From: Gallionellaceae bacterium
Lineage (GTDB): Bacteria > Pseudomonadota > Gammaproteobacteria > Burkholderiales > Gallionellaceae
DNA: 32,101 nt
Reading direction: 5' to 3'
Assembly: GCA_027448945.1 (NCBI GenBank)
Contig: DAIDMQ010000022.1
Coordinates: 1-32,101, forward strand
Shown here piece after piece: positions 24,423 to 30,604 of the stretch. The translations under genes were made by a program, and so were the position numbers. The stretch's first letter is position 1; each line of letters opens with the position of its first letter. Below the pieces are notes generated by a model, which did no database searches, was not told the origin of the DNA, and worked only from the letters and a program-made list of their open reading frames with translations.

Positions 24423-25853
24423 ATGAAAGCATCACTACAACTACGCCTATCGCAGCAGTTAACGCTGACGCCCCAGTTGCAACAAGCCCTGCGCTTGCTG
24501 CAACTCTCAACGCAAGACATGCAACAAGAAGTCTCGCGCATGCTGGAAGAGAACCCCATGTTGGAACTCGAGGACGACCATCAAGCCTCGCTCTACTCGG
24601 CGTCTGAACAGAACGTTAATAATAACGAAGTGCCCACCCCCGTTGAAAGCGCGCAAGCCGAAGAGCGCGATGATGTCGCGGGTGACCCCTTGGAATGGGG
24701 TACTGCAGCGGGCAATGGCAATTCAAACAACTCAGACGATGATGAAGGCTTTCCCGAACAAGCAGCCTTGCAAGACAGCCTGCGTGACCACCTGCATCAT
24801 CAACTTGCCACTACACAACTAGACAATCATGACCGCAAAATCATCGGCCTGTTGATAGACGCGCTGGACGACAACGGCTACCTGACACAAGACCTCAACG
24901 AACTGTTCGAATTCCTCCCCGCCGAACTAGATATTACTTTGGATGATCTAGAGACCGCGTTGGTGCAATTACAACACTTGGACCTGCCCGGCCTCGCAGC
25001 GCGCAATCTGGGCGAATGTCTGGCCTTACAACTCAAGGCGTTGCCAGAAGACACTCCTCAACGCGAACTAGCCATCAAACTGGTAAGTTCGCACATCGAA
25101 CTGGTGGCAGCGCATGATTTTGCCAAAATCAAGCGCCTATTGCGCTGCAATGACGACGAATTACGCGCCGCACAAACACTAATTTCTGCGCTCAACCCCA
25201 AGCCGGGAGCAGCGTTCGATCATGCGGTAGCAGACTACGTGGTACCCGACATCGTGGTGGACAAGTATCGCGGCAAGTGGCGTGTACGTCTAAATTCCGA
25301 GGCTATGCCAAAATTGCGCGTCAATCAGATCTACGCCAACATCCTGCAGCAACGCGACGACAAAAACGGCTCGCAGCTCAATGTTCACCTGCAGGAAGCC
25401 AAATGGCTAATCAAGAATCTGCAGCAAAGATTTGACACGATCTTGCGGGTTGCACAAGCTATCGTCGATAAACAGGAAAAATTTCTGGAACACGGGGCTA
25501 TAGGTATGCGACCATTAGTCCTGAGAGAAATCGCCGAGGAACTGGAATTGCACGAATCCACCGTATCGCGCAGCACTACACAGAAATTCATGCTTACCCC
25601 ACGAGGCATCTTCGAATTCAAATATTTCTTTGGCAGCGGTCTGGCCACGGAGAGTGGCGGCAGTTGTTCTTCCACCGCAATACGCGAACTGATCAAACAA
25701 TTGGTCGGCGCGGAAGATACCCGCAAGCCACTCACCGACAGCCGCATGTCAGAAATCTTGGCACAGCAGGGCATCGTAGTTGCCCGGCGTACCATAGCAA
25801 AGTACCGGGAGGCTCTGAACATTCTCCCGGTAAATCTCCGTAAATCACTCTAA
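24423..25853 (+). CDS. rpoN: RNA polymerase sigma-54 factor
   Basis: This 476-residue RpoN directs RNA polymerase to -24/-12 promoters and needs AAA+ activators. Region I (about 1-50) is Gln/Leu-rich with the LRLSQQLTLTPQLQQALRLL pattern, shown here at the limit. The acidic region II spans about 55-115. The core-binding domain follows, then the helix-turn-helix segment (HESTVSRSTTQKF) and the RpoN box ARRTIAKYRE (454-463), which contacts the -24 GG. I take the ATG at 24423. An in-frame GTG at 24372 would overlap lptB and add 17 atypical residues. A target promoter of this factor is at 2680-2695 of this window. Confidence 0.96.
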   Translation: MKASLQLRLSQQLTLTPQLQQALRLLQLSTQDMQQEVSRMLEENPMLELEDDHQASLYSASEQNVNNNEVPTPVESAQAEERDDVAGDPLEWGTAAGNGNSNNSDDDEGFPEQAALQDSLRDHLHHQLATTQLDNHDRKIIGLLIDALDDNGYLTQDLNELFEFLPAELDITLDDLETALVQLQHLDLPGLAARNLGECLALQLKALPEDTPQRELAIKLVSSHIELVAAHDFAKIKRLLRCNDDELRAAQTLISALNPKPGAAFDHAVADYVVPDIVVDKYRGKWRVRLNSEAMPKLRVNQIYANILQQRDDKNGSQLNVHLQEAKWLIKNLQQRFDTILRVAQAIVDKQEKFLEHGAIGMRPLVLREIAEELELHESTVSRSTTQKFMLTPRGIFEFKYFFGSGLATESGGSCSSTAIRELIKQLVGAEDTRKPLTDSRMSEILAQQGIVVARRTIAKYREALNILPVNLRKSL

Positions 25854-25866
25854 AAAGGAGCACACC

Positions 25867-26193
25867 ATGAACCTGAATATAACCGGCCACCATTTGGAAA
25901 TCACCCCCGCGATACGCGAATATACAACCGGGAAATTCGGCAAGATCAAGCGTCATTTTGACAATGTCATCGACGTGCAAATCATTCTGTCGGTGGAAAA
26001 ATTGAAGCAAAAAGCCGAGGCAACGGTACACATGAGCGGCAAAGATCTGTTCGTGGAATGTGATGATGAAAATCTGTATGCCGCAATCGACGCCCTGGTG
26101 GATACCATGGATAGACAAGTCATCAAACACAAAGAGAAGTTGTCGTCACGTCGACATGACGAATCTGGCAAACACAGTGCAGTAGCTGAATAG
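25867..26193 (+). CDS. hpf: Ribosome hibernation promoting factor (short form)
   Basis: This 108-residue protein of the HPF/YfiA family binds the 30S decoding region and promotes inactive 100S ribosomes in stationary phase. It has the MNLNITGHHLEITPAIREY start, the beta-alpha-beta-beta-beta-alpha fold pattern and the DDENLYAAIDALVDTMDRQ helix with a basic QVIKHKEK segment. It has the length of the short (E. coli-like) form without a dimerising C-terminal domain. Strong ribosome site AAAAGGAG is at 25854-25861. It is the usual neighbour of rpoN and is followed by a terminator. Confidence 0.95.
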   Translation: MNLNITGHHLEITPAIREYTTGKFGKIKRHFDNVIDVQIILSVEKLKQKAEATVHMSGKDLFVECDDENLYAAIDALVDTMDRQVIKHKEKLSSRRHDESGKHSAVAE

Positions 26194-26201
26194 ATGTTTT
26201 T

Positions 26202-26229
26202 GGGCGGCAGTAATGCCGCCCGTTTTTTT
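26202..26229 (+). terminator. Rho-independent terminator after hpf
   Basis: GGGCGGCA (26202-26209) / TGCCGCCC (26214-26221) with a GTAA loop is followed by seven T (26223-26229). It separates rpoN-hpf from ptsN, so read-through or a local promoter must supply ptsN. Confidence 0.92.
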
Positions 26230-26248
26230 ACCTTCTTGATGGCCCATC

Positions 26249-26710
26249 ATGAATCTAATCAGCAAAATATTGCTACCAAATAATATACTGTTAGACAACG
26301 AGTCTAGCAGCAAGAAACGCGTTTTCGAACGCGCAGGACTACTGTTCGAAAACAATCAGGAAATCGCGCGCAGTACCGTGTTCGAGAGCCTGTTCGCACG
26401 TGAAAAACTTGGCTCCACCGGACTGGGTCAAGGTGTGGCGATACCCCATGGTCGCATCGCCAAATTGCGTGATGCCACCGCCGCTTTCATCCGCACCAGC
26501 ACCCCTATCCCTTTCGATGCTCCCGACGGACAACCGGTGAACATGATCTTTGTGTTGCTGGTGCCCGAGCGCGCTACTGATCTGCATCTGCAGATTTTGG
26601 GCGAATTGGCGCAGATGTTCAGCGATCCCGATTTTCGCGACCGGCTGAACGATTGCGACGACCCTGCAGAGATTTATAAACTATTCCAGAACTGGACAGC
26701 CACAGCATGA
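26249..26710 (+). CDS. ptsN: PTS IIA-like nitrogen regulatory protein (EIIA-Ntr)
   Basis: This 153-residue EIIA-Ntr belongs to the fructose/mannitol IIA fold. The phosphorylated His67 lies in GVAIPHGR, and other conserved blocks are REKLGSTGLG and FVLLVPE. In Proteobacteria it is phosphorylated by the PtsP/NPr branch and adjusts potassium uptake, nitrogen and stress functions. The ATG at 26249 has no strong ribosome site and sits 20 bases after the hpf terminator. It overlaps hprK by four bases (ATGA). Confidence 0.94.
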   Translation: MNLISKILLPNNILLDNESSSKKRVFERAGLLFENNQEIARSTVFESLFAREKLGSTGLGQGVAIPHGRIAKLRDATAAFIRTSTPIPFDAPDGQPVNMIFVLLVPERATDLHLQILGELAQMFSDPDFRDRLNDCDDPAEIYKLFQNWTATA

Positions 26711-27642
26711 GCCAAGTCAACATCCGGCAGCTGTTCGAAGACAAGCAAACACGCTTGGGTCTAACACGCGTGGCCGGTACTGACGGCGAGAACTACATCA
26801 TCGACAGCGACGAGGTCGATGCCTCATACAAAGGCCTGATCGGTCACCTCAACCTAATACATCCCAACTGGGTGCAAGTTCTGAGCGATACGGAACTGGA
26901 CTATTTGCGCGCCTTGAGCGTGACTGAACGCGATGCCGCGTTCGCCAAGATTGCTCAGCATGGCACGACTTGTCTGATTATCGCGGGCACCACCGATGTC
27001 CCTGAAGAACTGGTGAACTTCGCCAATCAATCACACATCCCGCTGTTTGCCTCGACCAAGCCCAGCGTGCATCTGATGTGGCTGATACGCCACTATCTGG
27101 CCAAAGAGCTAGCCGACTCCACCACCCGCCACGGCGTGTTCCTCGATGTACTGGGGGTGGGCGTGATGATCACCGGTGAGAGCGCGGTCGGTAAAAGTGA
27201 GCTCGGCTTAGAGTTGATCACCCGTGGTAACGGCTTGGTTGCCGACGACATCGTGGAGTTACACCGCATCGCCCCCGACACACTCGAAGGCCGCTGTCCA
27301 GAATTACTGCGTGACTTCTTGGAAGTGCGCGGCTTGGGCATCTTGAATATACGAACCATGTTCGGCGAGACCGCCGTGCGCCGCAAGAAGAGCCTCAAAC
27401 TCATCGTGAACCTACATAGACCACCCGGCGGCGACCTGTCGCAGATTGAACGCCTACCGCTCAATGCCACCCATCAGGAAATACTCGGCGTGAACATCAG
27501 CACCGTGAATATCCCTGTAGTGGCGGGTCGCAACTTGGCGGTCTTGGTTGAAGCAGCAGCGCGTAACTTCGTGCTACAACAGCGCGGCATAAATTCCATG
27601 GACGAGTTCGTCTCGCGCCATGATGAGATGATGACGAAATAA
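26707..27642 (+). CDS. hprK: HPr kinase/phosphorylase
   Basis: HprK phosphorylates and dephosphorylates HPr on a serine. The 311-residue protein has an N-terminal domain (about 1-130) and a C-terminal catalytic domain with the P-loop GESAVGKSE (157-165), the LVADDIVEL segment with the catalytic acidic pair, and the family signature EVRGLGILNIRTMFG split across about 210-225. It is found in Betaproteobacteria as well as Firmicutes and is normally next to ptsN and rapZ, as here. Start overlaps the ptsN stop. Confidence 0.95.
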   Translation: MSQVNIRQLFEDKQTRLGLTRVAGTDGENYIIDSDEVDASYKGLIGHLNLIHPNWVQVLSDTELDYLRALSVTERDAAFAKIAQHGTTCLIIAGTTDVPEELVNFANQSHIPLFASTKPSVHLMWLIRHYLAKELADSTTRHGVFLDVLGVGVMITGESAVGKSELGLELITRGNGLVADDIVELHRIAPDTLEGRCPELLRDFLEVRGLGILNIRTMFGETAVRRKKSLKLIVNLHRPPGGDLSQIERLPLNATHQEILGVNISTVNIPVVAGRNLAVLVEAAARNFVLQQRGINSMDEFVSRHDEMMTK

Positions 27643-27643
27643 C

Positions 27644-28483
27644 ATGCAGCTGTTCCTGATCAGCGGGCTATCCGGTTCCGGCAAGAGTGTGGCGCTCAAA
27701 GTGCTGGAAGACAGCGGCTTCTATTGCGTGGACAACCTGCCCGCCGAGATGCTGCCGGGCTTGATAGATCTGCTGCTACCCGCTGGTTACAAGAACATCG
27801 CCGTCAGCATCGACGTGCGTAGCGCGAACAGCGTGCAACTCATACCCAACATCGTCAACGACCTCAAACAAAAAAATCTGGCTGTACACGTACTATTTCT
27901 GGATGCGCAGAGCGACACCTTGGTAAAACGCTACTCGGAGACACGCCGCCTGCATCCACTCAACAACGGCGTGCGCACCTTGCCAGAATGTGTAGAACTA
28001 GAGCGCGAGCAACTGCAAAGCATCTGCGACATCGGACACCGCATAGACACTAGCGAAGTACATGCAAACGCATTGCGTGCTTGGATAAAAGAATTTATCG
28101 ACCACGACCGTGCCCAACTGACCTTGCTATTCCAATCCTTCGGCTTCAAACACGGCCTACCGCTGGATGCCGACTTCGTCTTCGATGTGCGCTGCCTACC
28201 CAACCCGCATTACATGCCCGCACTGCAACCGCTGACTGGTCGCGACCAACCCGTCATCGATTTTTTGGAAAACACCCCCGATGCACAACTCATGTATAGC
28301 GATATATGCGATTTCATCTCGCGCTGGTTGCCAAAATTCATTGCCGACAATCGCAGCTATTTCACTGTCGCCATAGGTTGTACCGGTGGTCAACATAGAT
28401 CCGTCTATCTCACCGAAAAACTCGCGCGCCACTTCAAGTCTGAACAACAAGTGCTGGTGCGCCACCGCGAATTCAAATCCTGA
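27644..28483 (+). CDS. rapZ: RNase adapter protein RapZ
   Basis: RapZ (YvcJ family) is a nucleotide-binding protein that, in E. coli, guides the small RNA GlmZ to RNase E and so controls GlmS, the amino-sugar enzyme for cell-wall and LPS precursors. The 279-residue protein has the P-loop SGLSGSGKS (7-15), the FYCVDNLP block and the C-terminal RNA-binding region with FGFKHGLP, DVRCLPNPHY and IGCTGGQHRSVY. It starts one base after the hprK stop, and its stop overlaps the next start as TGATG. Confidence 0.96.
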   Translation: MQLFLISGLSGSGKSVALKVLEDSGFYCVDNLPAEMLPGLIDLLLPAGYKNIAVSIDVRSANSVQLIPNIVNDLKQKNLAVHVLFLDAQSDTLVKRYSETRRLHPLNNGVRTLPECVELEREQLQSICDIGHRIDTSEVHANALRAWIKEFIDHDRAQLTLLFQSFGFKHGLPLDADFVFDVRCLPNPHYMPALQPLTGRDQPVIDFLENTPDAQLMYSDICDFISRWLPKFIADNRSYFTVAIGCTGGQHRSVYLTEKLARHFKSEQQVLVRHREFKS

Positions 28484-28851
28484 TGTTGCACTATCTCAAA
28501 CTCGGCGACTGGTTCATCGTGTTGCTGGGAGGGCTTACTGTCATCACCCTCGCTCTCAAAATATGGAACGGCGATCTAGCGGACACAGCGGTAATCCGCA
28601 GCGGCGGCAAAATCTTCAGCGTGGTCTCTCTCTCAAAAGACCAGACCATCAACGTGCCTGGCCCGCTGGGCACGAGCATCATCAGCATAGATAAACGCCG
28701 TGCCCGCATTAGCTCCGACCCGGGCCCCAGACAATACTGCGTGCGTCAGGGCTGGCTAGAACAAGCCGGCGAAATCGCAATCTGCCTACCCAATCAGGTT
28801 AGTGTAGAACTGACCGGCAAACGGAAACGCTATGACAGTCTCAATTACTGA
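28483..28851 (+). CDS. NusG domain II-like small membrane-anchored protein
   Basis: This 122-residue protein has one N-terminal hydrophobic segment (about 9-25) followed by a small beta-rich domain of the NusG_II/DUF type (about 30-115). The pattern is V-I-R-S-G-G, then an I-N-V-P-G-P-L-G loop, then R-A-R-I-SSDPGPRQYC and GWLEQAGE-x-ICLPNQV. Despite the family name it is not a transcription factor. These proteins are found beside Gx-family (Hpre_diP_synt_I) membrane proteins and flavin-related genes, and the domain would face the periplasm. The start overlaps the rapZ stop by one base (TGATG), and the 3' end overlaps the Gx gene by 20 bases. The function is not established. Confidence 0.8.
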   Translation: MLHYLKLGDWFIVLLGGLTVITLALKIWNGDLADTAVIRSGGKIFSVVSLSKDQTINVPGPLGTSIISIDKRRARISSDPGPRQYCVRQGWLEQAGEIAICLPNQVSVELTGKRKRYDSLNY

Positions 28852-29485
28852 AGGACGGGATGCAGGATGCAAAATGCAGGATGCGAAAAGCGGAATGCGG
28901 AATACAGGGGCGGAGACACCCGAAGCCCCAGCTCCGAATCCCGAATCCCATATCCTGCATCCTGATTCTCAAGACCATCACATCGCACGCATGGCGGCAG
29001 TGGCACTGGGTCTGACTGTCTTGGAAAACGCCATCCCCAGCCCGCTACCCGGCGTTAAACCCGGCTTGGCCAACATTGTCACCCTCATAGTATTGCAGCG
29101 CTATGGCTGGCGCGCTGCAGCCTGGGTATCGTTGTTGCGCGTGGTCGCAGGTAGTTTATTGTTCGGCAGCTTCATGTCGCCCGGTTTCTTCCTGGGCTTG
29201 TCCGGTGCACTGTGCAGCCTGCTAGCGCTCGGCTTCGCGCAGCACCTACCCAAACGCTGGTTCGGTGCAGTCACTCACAGTATCCTCGCCGCTTTTGCAC
29301 ACATCGCAGGCCAGATGGCAGTGGTCTATGTGTGGCTCATCCCACACAGCGGCATCGCCTACCTTATCCCCATCTTCGCCGCTGCAGCTCTGATATTTGG
29401 CACGGTGAATGGTTTGATCGCGGCGCGTTTCATGGATAATGAAATCGACACCAAAATGGAGACCAAACATGGCGACATCCGCTAA
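28832..29485 (+). CDS. Gx transporter family / heptaprenyl diphosphate synthase component I-like membrane protein
   Basis: This 217-residue protein has about five hydrophobic helices (from residue 52 on). It carries the family hallmark LENAIPSPLPGVKPGLANIV, split around the PSPLPG motif at about 67-80, typical of Hpre_diP_synt_I/Gx proteins, a group related to ECF S-component folds. The name heptaprenyl synthase component is historical, and a small-molecule transporter role is thought likely. Residues about 8-47 (28853-28972) are not family-like. They are encoded by an inverted heptamer repeat, rich in Gly/Met/Pro/Asp, placed between the start and the conserved DHHIARMAA segment. The gene overlaps the NusG-II-like gene by 20 bases and ubiX by 17 bases. 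Confidence 0.85.
   Translation: MTVSITEGRDAGCKMQDAKSGMRNTGAETPEAPAPNPESHILHPDSQDHHIARMAAVALGLTVLENAIPSPLPGVKPGLANIVTLIVLQRYGWRAAAWVSLLRVVAGSLLFGSFMSPGFFLGLSGALCSLLALGFAQHLPKRWFGAVTHSILAAFAHIAGQMAVVYVWLIPHSGIAYLIPIFAAAALIFGTVNGLIAARFMDNEIDTKMETKHGDIR
28857..28970 (+). repeat. Inverted heptamer-repeat array inside the Gx-family gene
   Basis: The left arm (28857-28905) is seven consecutive seven-base units: GGGATGC, AGGATGC, AAAATGC, AGGATGC, GAAAAGC, GGAATGC, GGAATAC. The right arm (28936-28963) holds four units in opposite orientation: GAATCCC twice, ATATCCT, GCATCCT. An 11-base perfect inverted match (28858-28868 and 28952-28962) and GGGGC/GCCCC (28907-28911 / 28925-28929) let it fold into a long hairpin. 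The whole block is free of stops in the gene's frame and adds about 40 codons. Confidence 0.8.
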
Positions 29486-30080
29486 GACCATCACCCTAGC
29501 CTACACCGGCGCATCCGGCCTGCCCTATGGCGTGCGTCTGCTCGAGATACTTTTACGCAGCGGTGTCACCGTGCATCTGGTCTACACCCAAGCCGCGCAA
29601 ATCGTTGCCAAGCAAGAGATGGACTTCATCTTAGCAAGCCGGCCGCAAGACACTGAAAAAATGTTCGCGGAAAGATTCGGCGACTACAGTGGCAAACTCA
29701 AAGTGTTCGGCATCCAAGACTGGTTCGCCCCCATGGCATCAGGCTCCAATCCCGGTGACGGCATGGTCATCTGCCCCTGCACCATGGGCATGTTGGGCAA
29801 GATTGCCGGTGGCATCAGCGACGACCTCATCGCCCGGGCCGCCGACGTCATGCTCAAAGAAAAACGCACCCTAATCCTCGCCCCCAGAGAGATGCCCTTC
29901 TCCGCAATACATCTGGAGAACATGCTCAAACTCTCCCACGCTGGCGCCGTCATCATGCCCCCCAATCCCGCCTTCTATACCCACCCGCAAAGCGTGCAAG
30001 ACATCGTGGATTTTATCGTCGCACGAGTGTTGGATCATCTGGGGGTGGAGCAGACTTTGATGAAAAAATGGGGAGAGTAG
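29469..30080 (+). CDS. ubiX: UbiX, flavin prenyltransferase
   Basis: UbiX attaches a dimethylallyl group to reduced FMN, making prenyl-FMN, the cofactor of UbiD-type decarboxylases, as in ubiquinone synthesis. The 203-residue protein has the N-terminal YTGASGLPYGVRLLE nucleotide-binding motif, the MASGSNPGDGMVICPC block, the LAPREMPFSAIHLENM segment and the PPNPAFYTHPQ loop. I start at the ATG at 29469, with a GGAG ribosome site at 29459-29462, inside the end of the preceding gene (17-base overlap). No ubiD is in the window. It is the last gene of the long plus-strand run. Confidence 0.94.
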   Translation: MATSAKTITLAYTGASGLPYGVRLLEILLRSGVTVHLVYTQAAQIVAKQEMDFILASRPQDTEKMFAERFGDYSGKLKVFGIQDWFAPMASGSNPGDGMVICPCTMGMLGKIAGGISDDLIARAADVMLKEKRTLILAPREMPFSAIHLENMLKLSHAGAVIMPPNPAFYTHPQSVQDIVDFIVARVLDHLGVEQTLMKKWGE

Positions 30081-30604
30081 GCAAGTCACTTGGGCCGTTT
30101 TTCATGCGTTTTTTGTTATGTAAGTATCAAGAGTTGTGCGAAGCCCGCAAATCTTAAAAATCAACACCATCGGTAATCACCGCAAACGGTCTAGATATTC
30201 TTTGTGATGGGAAAGCTATGAGTGAACTGTTAAATTGCATCCTCATATAGCCCCCAGTGTTACTTGAACGGAGGTGTTGAGCTTCCAGAAAATGGACTGT
30301 CACGAGGGGCTTAATAGTCCCAATAGCGGAAGTTAACGATAATCTACTTTCATGGGTAAATTAATAATCCTGAAAAAATCTACTTCGTGTCCTGTGGCAC
30401 GCAACGTGGCTGTATTCGTTCTGGTGGCCCATGAATTAAGTTAGCGGGAAATCCATAAGTTAACTGTCCACGCAAGCACTTTCAGTTATTACAGCGGCCT
30501 ACTACTGACATCGCATAGTTCCTGAAGTCATGCCACAGTTCTGTGGTTTTAAAGTGGCTGTTATCGTCCGAAATGTCTCCTGCTTATGACACCTCGGATG
30601 CGAG
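30081..30604. other. Gene-free 524-base gap between ubiX and the TpsB gene
   Basis: No open frame with family-like content was seen on either strand. The gap lies between two converging genes, so no promoter is required here. A small perfect palindrome, CCACAG-TT-CTGTGG (30533-30546), lies near the right end. A CAAG-TCA-CTTG stem followed by a short T-run just after ubiX (about 30083-30105) is a weak terminator candidate. The stretch may be decayed DNA. Confidence 0.5.

Noticed and set aside
30395..30410. Second sigma-54-like site (TGGCAC followed by GCAACGTGGC)
   Set aside because: The -12 half lacks TTGC and the invariant GC at the right spacing; no gene starts nearby on that strand.
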